A DNA stretch of 64,000 bases from Isoetes taiwanensis (lineage: Eukaryota; Streptophyta; Lycopodiopsida; Isoetales; Isoetaceae), in the NCBI GenBank assembly GCA_021234155.1, contig JAJEKV010000059.1:1876182-1940181 (forward strand), in the 5' to 3' direction. This document shows positions 54,254 through 64,000 of this stretch, in pieces. The translations under genes were made by a program, and so were the position numbers. Every line of letters starts with the position of its first letter. Within the stretch, counting starts at the first letter, position 1. The notes below the pieces were generated by a model, which ran no database searches, was not told the DNA's origin, and saw only the letters and a list, made by a program, of their open reading frames with translations.

Positions 54254-57200
54254 TCAAATGCCACAAGTTGATCTATATGTTGCTAGATAATTATCTGCAC
54301 ATGGACCATCCCAAGAGCATCGCTTGCTCATGGCATTTTTCACCAGCAACTGCCAGCCTTCTGGATCTTTGTTCTGTGGTTCAGTATGACATAAACTGAA
54401 TCAGACCTCCATATATATCCTTTGAACTGCCCATGCAAATTAAGAATCTCACCAATCGGTCCAGTGCGCGTCCAAGTGTTGCTGTTATTTCTGAAGGGTG
54501 ATAAGAGCTGAACAAGAAACCAGTACCCTCTGCTCCAGCCATTTGGCTACCAGCATCAACAACACTGGCAACAAGTGCAACATTAGCCTTACGTTAGAAA
54601 AGCAAGACAAATAAATAAAATGCTTTCACATACTGTTAACAAAAAACCCATAGTTTTTTATGTTGCTACTCCCTTTGCACCCATTATTAGCAGGTATGAG
54701 AATTATTTGTTTCTATTACCATTCAGCAGCACCCTCCACTTGCCTTGTCACTGGAATGGCTCCATATTTCATTCCTATGAGCTGCATGATCATTGGGTGT
54801 TAGTCAAATCGTGCTCTGAAGATAACAATATTTTTAGAGGGATAAATGCATCAAAGTTCTACATCTTACAGGCATTTGATAGCACTCAGAACTGCTAGTA
54901 CAAACCAAGATGTCAGAAGCAGCCACAGTCAAGTGGACCAGTGCCTCATCATACTTGCTTACAATTTGAATGTTCTCATTCTAGGAAACAAAATGAGTAA
55001 AGTTAGTTTCCACCAAAACAGAAACTAAGGCATGATATTCGACAATTTTAAGTTAGAGATATGAACTATTATAATGTGCTCCAAGTCCAGATACCTCAGA
55101 AGTTCGTTCTACATGCTGAAGGGCATTCTGAACATGTGGTGTTGCACTTGCCCCAACAAAGACAAACTGATAGGAGAAACAAACGGCAGTCATTAAGTTC
55201 CATGTTACGTTGTTTCACATGATCAGACCTCCTTTACCATTAGTGCTTCACCTGAGCATCAGAGTGCAAGGCGAAGATTATGGCCGCTTCTATTACATCC
55301 AATTCAGATTCAGATACCTGAGGTGCCACACATCCAATCTGCCAAGGAAGATTATTCATAAGATTTTTGTGAGAATACGCAATGCTTTATCAAAAGATCA
55401 CAATACACACCAGAACCGTGGACCGATCAGAAGTTTTAAAGCCTAGCCGTTGCCTTATTTCTTCTTTACAACAAGCCTTTCCAGACAGGTCATCCGTTGA
55501 GTATTTAAAAGGCAGGAAAGAATCTTCCTTTGGATTCCAATATGATTCATCTAGTCCGTTATAGATGCCAACTAGCTTATTTCTGTTCAAACAATACACA
55601 ATTTGATTTTGAGAACACAGACAGAACACAAAAAAAAAATATCCCCACTTTTGGTTCCTCAAAGTAGATTCAAGTCCATGGGCCATTCCCACAGAAAGAT
55701 TATCAGCATAAACTGGGGATAAAGTTGTGACTCTGTTGGAGTAAACGACTCCTCCCTATAATGTGGAAAATCTAGTTAAGTTTATGACATGCATGCAAAT
55801 TATCTTGGTAAATATTTCCTCACCTTCAAGAGATTCACAAATTTAGGATCATTGTCATCCTGAAAGCGATCAGAACGAAACAATTCATGGGGGTTTAGAC
55901 CACATAATCCTAGTTTACCTGGTTCTTGGACACACTGAAATATAAGCCAAACAAGTGTTGTCAAACGTACTTTGTATGCATTTTCAACAAAATATTATAG
56001 AACAATACCTGATCACCAAAATCGTGGCATGTTAGGACAATCCTTGCCTTTTCTAAACCCTGTTATATATTCACCCTTCCTTAGTAAAGAATAGAACCAA
56101 GAATCTGTAACTAGCACTCATTTAAAATTCCCCTGGCAATCACACCATTTCCTATAAATGCTAGTTACCTGCTTAGCAAATATGTCCCAAAACAGGGGCG
56201 CAACCACTGCGGTGTGCCAATTGTGAAGATGTATAATATCTGGCTTCTTTCGTGCCTTGAGTATATATTCCAAGGCAGCACGAGAGAAGTATGTAAACCT
56301 GTAAGCAAATGGATGTCATGTAGAATATCAGATGATAAGTTTGACAACACATATGGTTTGTTTAAAGAAGGTTTCAAAATGAAGATCCCTCACAACTTTA
56401 ATAATTACTTGAATTTGAGGAAACATGTGCCCTCTTTTACTACCTTTCCAAGTCATCAGGATAACCATAAACATTATCTCGAGAAAAGAAGTCACCCGGA
56501 TGAAAGGGCTCAATCAACGTGACGGGAATACCACATACGATCCTATTTCGTGCAGTAAAAAGTTAGAAAAAAATTAGCTTAAATCAACTTATGTAACCTT
56601 GAAAGAAAAAATGTCTATCACTTCCTACTTTAGCATGGGCCAAAAGGAGGCACTAACTTAAACCCTTTAAAGCAATCAACGAGTACGCAACATTTTCAAA
56701 CAAGTAGGCAACTCCCAGACAAATTTCAATGAACTCACCCAGTCCATATCTTGTTTTTGTGCCACCCATTGTTGAAAAACGAATAGATGTCTGTTGTAAT
56801 TTCTGATAGCTTAAACATATTTGTCCAGTCAACAGAAGCATATCTGTTACATTCAAATATTCATATCCATAAGATAATGCATTTCTTCTAGTAAGAAAAT
56901 TCATTTAAAAGGAAGTCTATATGGCTTGCTTCCATTTAGTTTGGCATCAATAAGTTAAGACAAAACACTTACTTTGGAAGAATAACTTCCACAGTATTTC
57001 CTTTACGTCGCATAGCACGGCTCAATGATGTTATAAAGCTTCCAAGTGTACTTAGCTGAACGAAAGGTGCCATTTCTGTGCAAATATGGAAAATATGTAA
57101 TCCATGTCTGACAAAGACAAAAAAGTCAGAAACTTAAAATAACAAACAGGCATACATCAATGTCATTTAACTGTATACAAGATACGCCAAACCGAATGAG

Positions 57201-58513
57201 AACATAAAAGTCACATTGCACAGGATGCATAAAAATCAAAAGCTTAAGAATCAAAATGAATATCTATAATCAAAGCCTGGACTATTATGTTTTGCCAGCC
57301 AACAAACCTAAACACTGCTCAGAATTAACAGAGAACAAACTTGCAACTTAGGAGTCTAGCAAACAAACAGATGCATTTTCACACCATGTAATAGTAAATA
57401 GATTTCATAAGCTTCTGCTGGGTGTTGTGATATAAGATATTTGATCACCCATCAAATCACATTAAAAATAGACACCTATCAATATGCGATCAAAACCACC
57501 TCTTTATCAGGTAAAACTTTAAAACCACCTCTTTATCAGGTGGCGAAAGCAATTCTCGCATGATGCGAGCAATTTCAAGCTATTAAGAATCTCTTTCTAA
57601 AAGCAAGGTTACACATCCCAGCATAGTTACTATTATAATCACAAATTTAAAGCACAAAGATGGAAAATTCTTGATAGAAAAAAAACCCTATGATGAGAAT
57701 GTGTGTGTCTTTGGTACAACCAAACAAACCTTCTTTGTGGATCTAGGAGCTGAAGAAGGCATCTTGCTAGTTCATGATCATCCTTGTCTTCCAGGGAAGC
57801 AAATATCTCAGCTGCATGGACATCTCTATTGAGAACAAGACCCCGCAGCATTGCTGCTTCTCCCATCTTAATAATACCAGTGAGAGCCATCGAATCAATT
57901 CGCAGAAGAAGCTCACTCCAAACTGATGTCTCGCCCTGATCGTAGTTCAGAAACCCTGATGATAATGTGACAATTCATGCAAGAATGATGGCATGTATAA
58001 GATGCAAAGACAATATCTAAGTACACTATAAAATACTGGTACGGGTTAGGAAATAGGTGGAAATGGAAATATTTTTGCATGCTTCAAAAGTTCATCATTC
58101 TGTATAGGAAACAATAGAATATGAATCTGCATCCAACTATAGTGAAAGTTGTGCAATATCCTGACACCTTTTGTACATGTACCTGAAGACTTCTTATCTA
58201 TAGTACTTAATTTCTTTTGTAATAAATCACATTCAGCTGAAACAGCTTGATTTTCAGCCTCCAGCTGTGATATTCGTGCTAGCAATAATTCTCTCTCCCT
58301 TTGCACCTTTTGAAGTTCCTCCACCGCTACTATACGCTGCTTATTCAAATATAGAAGGTCTGGCACTCAGGAAAAAAAATCTCATTTAGCATTACGGGAC
58401 AAATACATTACTGATAGGTATCACTGGAGCTTACTTTCTTGTGCATCATTAAAAAGCTTCACTAAGGCATCAGTGGAAGCCCTTTTCTCTTTTTCTTTCT
58501 GTAAAAAGGACAT
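54254..58513 (-). CDS. Starch synthase IV/V-like glycosyltransferase (GT5), 5' end incomplete
   Basis: About sixteen short exons with plant-type splice sites give, in order: a coiled coil (FLQKEKEKRASTDALVKLF; VEELQKVQRERELLLARI), a helical linker (MLRGLVLNRDVHAAEIF), the GT5 domain (HGLHIFHICTEMAPF, RRKGNTVEVILPK, IPVTLIEPFHPGDFF, FTYFSRAALEYILKARKK, IIHLHNWHTAVVAPLFW) and the GT1 domain (VGIYNGLDESYWNPKEDSF, FVFVGASATPHVQ, IQIVSKYDEALVHL, LIGMKYGAIPVTRQ, TGFLFSSYHPSEI). It ends in WQLLVKNAMSKRCSW and a TGA at 54256-54254. The layout is that of plastid SS4, which initiates starch granules. The KXGGL loop that binds ADP-glucose is QLSTL and the second GGL motif is also lost, so activity is doubtful. 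The N-terminus and transit peptide were not found; a possible extra exon lies near 59210-59180. Confidence 0.85.
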
Positions 58514-60594
58514 CTGCAATGACAAAATGATTCACAGTTGTAAGAATGAACAGCACTTCCATCAATTATAGAAATGAACAGCACTTCTGACAATATGCAA
58601 ATAAAATCTTACAATGTCAATCCTCAAATGTAATTTCAAAACTTTAGCAGAGAACAGGATTTTATCTTATCTTGTCACTGTGAACTTGATTATCCTAAAG
58701 GAATGGCACTTCATGCTTTCTGTAGAAATTCAAACAATCTGACTTCTGTTGTTGTTATAATTGGTTTTCTGTATGATGTTCAACTGCATGGGATCAGCCA
58801 TCTATCCAGGACAATCTGACTTCTGTTGCTGTTATAATTGCCTGAGATCAGCCATCTATTCAGGGTGCTGATTACCAGCCAGAGTGTAGAGATTTGTAAC
58901 GTGCACATAAGATTCTATGCAGAACAAATCTAAGGACTGAAACGAGCATGGAGCAATATCTAAAATGGCAGAAGCGCAAATGAAAAAATCGCAGATGATA
59001 TCAGCAATCTGACCAGTCTGTAGATCTATGAACTATTGCCCCCATCCCAAAAAAAAAGTTTGCTTATGGTCCAAACTTGGAAGTATTCTCAATTCTAATT
59101 CTAATCCTGAACAACATTGGTCATAGATATTCAAAATGTTGGGTGTAAATATGCAAATGATACATTTGAAGAAGTTACCTGCATAGAATCAAGGCCAGTG
59201 CCAGCATTTCTGCATAGAATCAAGGCCAGTGTCAAAAACAATTATGGTACTTAATAATTTCACAACAAGGCATAGCAGGAGCCTCAATTATTGATCTCTT
59301 AAGTTACTCATCTGTACTGGTAAGTTATTTAGGAAACATACTAAAACTTAAATGCAAGTTTAAACCTAGAAAGAAGCATGCTTCGATATTGTATTATTAT
59401 TCATAACAACTATAATACAATGGGTTAACATAGACTCTGCTCTTTGGGGGGTTCAGACAAATTGAGAGAATTTCCCTCCACTATTTGAGCACTGATGTTT
59501 TTTATTTGATTCTTACACCTTAAATCTCTATGTATGTCTTGTCTCAACTAAGACTACGCCTCCATATATGATCACGGTAATCAGGTTAACGAAAGTAGTC
59601 CAATACTCTGCTGACAAAATGCTAGAATTCAATAATATCAAATCTAATACTTTCATATATGATACATTTAAATTCAACGAATTTACATCACGGAAGCTTC
59701 GTCATTTACAACTTAAAATTATGAATCAAGAAATGAAATTGTTGGAAAGGGTATATGCAAAGAATTGGTTTTTATTCGCCTCTACAACAGCAGAATGACA
59801 CAAGTAAGGGATACGGTGAGAGATTTACTCCTTGGACGCATGAAACGAGATACGGCGCCCTCGATCACAGGTCGAGAATGGGAACACTGCATTGCGTCCG
59901 TAAATATAGTGAGGTAAGCATGTTGCTGCCATGGCATCAGGCCTACTCCGGCAGCTCGACAAGACTGAGCTAGAATGCTGGAGATGGTTAACAAATAAAT
60001 AAAATAGTAACTTTTAAATTCCTTGCCGGGCACCTTTTTAGTGGTGTGTCTTTTTTTGTATTTTCGGACCATTACGAGCTACTTCTAAATTCTATCAAAT
60101 TGTTATTTGCTTTCGGGTGTGTTATTTTGGACCATTGCTTTGCTGAATATTACAGAATGTGCCATATGAAGGGGTCCTGGTTATTGTTATTATCAGTCCT
60201 TGTAGAGCATGGTTTGTCATGTCTAAGTGTAACACAGCCATTATCTTTTGCGATTTAAGAGAGGAACAGATGTTACATAAGTATGCCAAAAGCGTACAAT
60301 GATGTCATCAGCATATTGGATTTGGGTTTTCAACGGTTAGCCGGGTTTTCTTTTTTGTAATGTTGAAGGTTTTTTAGGAGCTTTTATCTTAGGTTAGAGG
60401 CTATTTTAGGCTAGCAGATGGTGTTGGTGGTTGTAGAGCATGTCGATCAAAGGGAGCGACGGAATCAGAACATGACGTTGTTGTCGTCGCCCATTAAAGC
60501 ATATCCAGAAATCATCACACTAGAGTAGTGAAGTAGGTTTTATAGCAGGCCTAAGGTTTTGGGGCCATTCCTGTCATGTCTCTGCTTCTATTAT
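58514..60594. other. Probable upstream introns of the starch-synthase gene and intergenic DNA
   Basis: A tandem 19-bp duplication (CATAGAATCAAGGCCAGTG) lies at about 59183-59230 near a possible small exon. A 29-bp word containing CAATCTGACTTCTGTTG is duplicated at about 58735 and 58813. No other gene is supported. Confidence 0.35.
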
Positions 60595-60605
60595 AGCAGG
60601 GTGAT
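60595..60605 (+). repeat. Target-site duplication, left copy
   Basis: AGCAGGGTGAT is identical to 62165-62175 and lies directly before the poly(T) run. Confidence 0.8.
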
Positions 60606-62164
60606 TTTTTTTTTTTTTTTTGAAGGACGACAATCTATTATCAAGAAAAATCAAGATACATACAAGGTTTCTGTAACATGGGACTCAAAACTCAGAGGAC
60701 GAAGTAGTCCACTAAGCAAAACCACCCATACACAGTATATACTCAACCTCCTTGTGCCACCTTGAGGCGTTTAATAGCCTCATCACAATCAGCATCTTCT
60801 ACCACATCGAGATGATCATCAACAGACATCAAGTTATCATGCCATTGAATAGTACGAGGCAAAAATGCCTCATGAGATGACATAGCAGACTTCTTTCTCG
60901 CTGCCTTCTTCCAATTAACCTGCTGCCATGGCTCTTTTGTGCACAGAAGATTAGAACCTTCAGCCATAACAACCTCAGAAACATGAGAGGAAGACACATC
61001 AACATGGAGCGAAGAAGGAACTACAGGTACACTTGATGGTGCTAAGGACGGCACCATTGGTAAAGCATCTTCCCTGGACGAGGACTGCAACACAGTTGGC
61101 AAAGATTGATCACGAACAGATGAAGAGGTGACAATAGGAACTGGATCCTGAGAAGAAGGTTGAACAGATGCCTGAGATGCACGATTACCTCGGCGAAAGC
61201 TAGCAAAAGCCTCCTTGTCAGGAAACAAACGGGCCAACTCTGGACCATTCAGAAGCTTAAGATCCAACTTCTTATACCAAGGCCCACTTTTCACCACTAC
61301 ATAGTCTGGTAAAGCAGAATCCACTGGCACTGAAACACAAATCCTCGGGCCATTCATGATAGAATGTGAGATATGAACCCCAAGAGCAGTTGCAATTGCA
61401 ACTAGAAACTGATGCGCCATTAGATCAGGAGGAAGATTAGGTATCGAAAACCAGCAAGGCATCTTTAATGCGCGAACCATATCTGGTGAGAAACCAGAAG
61501 AGTAATACTGATACATCAAATATTCCCCGCCAAGCGGATCAATCCCTCTGGATACCAAAGAGTCCACTGCATCACTATTATCAAACATAATAAGAACAAA
61601 GTTTTTCGCCAACAACTTGATGGATTGAAAAGGAGGAAGTTGAAGGCGTCTCAAAAGCCGAGATAACCAAATACGAAACCGTGAGAAGTTCAAGTAGCCA
61701 CCAGTAAAATATCCAAGGACTGCACATGAGGACAGGTTCTCAGCACACTTAATATGAGCTTGATGGTCCACCTCAACCACAGGAATTCCAGAAGCTTGAA
61801 CTACATTCTGACAATCAGACTGGTTATGTCATCTGGTGGCAATTGTTGTTGAAGCTGAGTCTGACGAGCTTTCAACATATCCAAGATGGAAGACAACTCA
61901 TCCTTACTCCCTTCAGACAACACCTGTAAAGCAGTTGCTACCCTTGTCTTCCTAGATGCACTAGATTTATCCTTACAAAGCCAATCACTAAATCTCTGAT
62001 ATGACACTTTTGTAACAGAATCAGATGACTTCCAAGCACTATGACTTGCCTGAGGCTGAGGAACTACACCAGGATTGGAAGCTACACTTGCTTGATGCAA
62101 GTTCCCATTAACTTCCACACCCTTACTCGCATCGCCTTGCAAGGGGGGGAAATCCTTTTCTTCA
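60606..62164 (-). mobile_element. ORF1-only non-LTR retroposon
   Basis: A 1.56-kb minus-strand insertion has a poly(A) tail (poly(T) at 60606-60621 on the plus strand) and an 11-bp target-site duplication AGCAGGGTGAT on both sides. It contains only a gag-like ORF1 and about 120 bp of 3' sequence; no reverse transcriptase. Its 5' end is at 62164. It was presumably mobilised in trans by a LINE (inference). Confidence 0.8.
60743..62142 (-). pseudogene. DUF4283-like LINE ORF1 (gag-like) protein, frameshifted
   Basis: The N-terminal frame (62142-61801) reads HQASVASNPGVVPQPQ and WKSSDSVTKVSYQRFSDW, ending VRM stop. The C-terminal frame (from 61780) carries the DUF4283 pattern: SSCAVLGYFTGGYLNFSRF, IKLLAKNFVLIMFDNSDAV, GGEYLMYQYYSSGFSPDM and MPCWFSIPNLPPDLM, followed by a Ser/Pro-rich tail and a basic KKAARKKSAM segment. 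The two frames are offset near 61790-61805. No CCHC knuckle is visible. DUF4283 proteins are the RNA-binding ORF1 products of plant L1-type LINEs. Confidence 0.7.
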
Positions 62165-62175
62165 AGCAGGGTGAT
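62165..62175 (+). repeat. Target-site duplication, right copy
   Basis: AGCAGGGTGAT, matching 60595-60605. Confidence 0.8.
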
Positions 62176-64000
62176 GAATTGTTAGGGATGATGGTTTCAT
62201 CCCAGTATTTGATGCTTTGGCAGTATCTGTTATTGCAATTTTGAGTTGCTTCTGATTGAGAAGGATGCTTCCTTCAGTTTGAAGGTGCTTGCCAGTGCTG
62301 CCAATTTGGCAGGGGTTCAAATCCACAAGCAGCATTTTTTAGTTGTTGAGAGTAGCTAATTGGAGCTATAGAACAAGATATTGTCCCTGCGTCAGAATAT
62401 TGACGGCATGCATACAGAGAACGACCCATCAAATTAATTTGAGAGAAGGATCGGCACGGCTACCGGACCAACATGCTCTATTTCATCTATTCTTGAATTG
62501 TTGCTTTTGTTATATTTTTTGCAGGCGGTGAATGTTAATATACTTGCGTGCTCTTGGAATCTAATCATGCAAGGCAAGTTCATGGGCATTTCTGCAAATT
62601 GGCATTGCACACACATGAGGCTCGGTGTTTTCCTTTGTTATTTTAATTTTTTGATGTTCACATCGACATAAATCATGCAGCAAAGTTTTTTCAAAGGTTT
62701 TTCCTTCTTGTGTGTTGAGTATGCAGGCGTTTGTTGCATGCAATGCAATTTGTTGTGTTCATGTTCACCATGTGGCAGTTGTATTGTTTTGGATGATATT
62801 GTTGACTTAACATGACTTTATCACTATGGTTGCATAACCTTAGTGTGATGTGGAAATTGGAGTTTGACCTCATCTTGACTTCCAAGGGACGGCCATATAT
62901 TGTGCATTGGGAATATGACATGGAATGTTTTCATAATCAATGGCTGAGATTGAGCGATTATACTATTGCTATTTATTGCATATGGCCTCCTATTTCACCT
63001 AGAATACACGATCTTGCAAATACTTATCTTTCTGCACATGCATATGCTCATCTTAGAACAAATATTTCTCAAGCTCGAGATCGCTCAGAGTCGCATTCAA
63101 TGTAAGATGGTTGGGGGGTATGATCCAACAAGGCAATGCTAGTGTGTGCCATATACGAACCCAATTGGATTGGAGAATGTACTTCAAATGCCACATATTT
63201 GGTATTGTGAGAGGTTATGGAGCTCAGAGGAAGTGATATATTGAGCTGATAAAAATAATTGCCTTTGTGAATATCCTAGTGGCAACTCCAAGTCAGTCTT
63301 TCTGTCACATCAACCTCCACCATAAGAGGTAGACCTTCTCCTTTACAGACACAACCCAATAATAGAGTAAAAATTTTGCTGGAAGCTCAAGCCAAGACAT
63401 CGACCACCTATATACCATGCTTGAATAGATAGGTGGAGCTATTCTAGAACCCTCAGTTCGGCTCATGAACCCCAATCATTGAACCCTAACTGTAAGTTAG
63501 ATGCATATGATTAGGATTAGATGTGTTCTCATTAATTATCATGTCATGTAAATATATGATGATGTTTGATCTCATGTGTGCACCTCTTGTATTGGAAAGC
63601 GGGGTAGAGACCTAGTAGTTATTTAGATGATGCTCCTAGTTTAGACCCCTTAGTTCCTATTATATGCGACATGTGCATAGAGCCCACCAGGCTATAGAGG
63701 CTATAAAGTGATTGAGCACCACATAATGGGGTCAGTGGCAAAATAGAGGGAGTTCCCTGCTGAGCACAGCTATCGGGGACCCATAGCAGGCTAGGCTTAT
63801 AGTCGGCCACTTCGAGAGGGCCAAGTATGAGTCTGACACTTCCTGGGTGAATGGCATCTCCCTAACTCTTAAGAGTTGCAAGTATCAACCCGGCTCTTGC
63901 TTTGGGGTGGTTAGTCGGGGAGGGACATCTATCACCATGATCCTCTAGCTACCTATCCACTACACTCCTGGAAGGAAAGATGCAACAGTTCTTATACCTT
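62176..64000. other. Right-hand intergenic region
   Basis: No gene is supported. A 97-codon open frame at 62812-63105 (plus) is AT-rich with no recognisable domain. Confidence 0.3.

Noticed and set aside
62812-63105. 97-codon plus-strand frame
   Set aside because: AT-rich with no recognisable motif. Too little to call a gene.

Overview
The window is nuclear DNA of a plant, repeat-rich and intron-rich. The evidence is a multi-exon starch-synthase gene (54.3-58.5 kb), a UDP-glycosyltransferase relic, a Copia element primed by initiator-Met tRNA, a LINE and two long-TIR Mutator-like elements (MULEs). Low gene density, and a DNA methyltransferase of bacterial type inside a transposon-like unit, suggest a large genome, perhaps of a seed-free plant such as a fern or bryophyte. 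I cannot fix the lineage from sequence alone.

Layout. (1) 247-8275: an 8.03-kb unit bounded by a 20-bp inverted repeat (19/20 match). It holds two divergent intron-containing genes. The minus-strand gene encodes a ParB-like domain followed by a beta-class N4/N6 DNA methyltransferase. The plus-strand gene encodes a large transposase-like protein with Cys clusters, D/D/D candidate residues and an acidic tail. An 18-bp palindrome family, GTGTATTCYRGAATACAC, occurs in all three resolved introns, in the shared promoter region (including a perfect 36-bp palindrome) and just 3' of the plus-strand gene. (2) 8.3-15.3 kb: decayed intergenic DNA with a UGT fragment. (3) ~15277-25936: MULE-1, with TIRs of roughly 200 bp, a MudrA/SWIM transposase with one frameshift, a C2H2-type protein gene set between oppositely oriented minisatellite arrays (one of about 95 units of 26 bp), and a small helper gene. 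(4) 25.9-31.6 kb: an unidentified multi-exon gene model, a foldback repeat and 138-bp repeats. (5) 31620-35534: a Copia element with 5-bp target-site duplications and in-frame losses of protease and reverse transcriptase. (6) 35.5-43.7 kb: LTR remnants, a 5'-truncated LINE set in a short repeat, and a 511-bp tandem duplication. (7) ~43719-53912: MULE-2, with a MudrA/SWIM transposase (one in-frame TAG), a Ulp1-like protease gene, a repeat-rich acidic protein, a helper homologous to that of MULE-1, and GC-rich palindromes at both ends. (8) 54254-58513+: a starch synthase IV/V-like gene with degenerate KXGGL motifs. (9) 60606-62164: a retroposed ORF1-only (DUF4283-like) insertion with an 11-bp target-site duplication and a poly(A) tail.

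The main theme is that three unrelated DNA elements each carry a private family of palindromic or near-palindromic sites in their non-coding parts (introns, intergenic DNA, ends). This fits self-recognition by element-encoded DNA-binding proteins. The most novel candidate is the ParB-methyltransferase/transposase unit, which looks like a transposon carrying its own sequence-specific DNA modification module.
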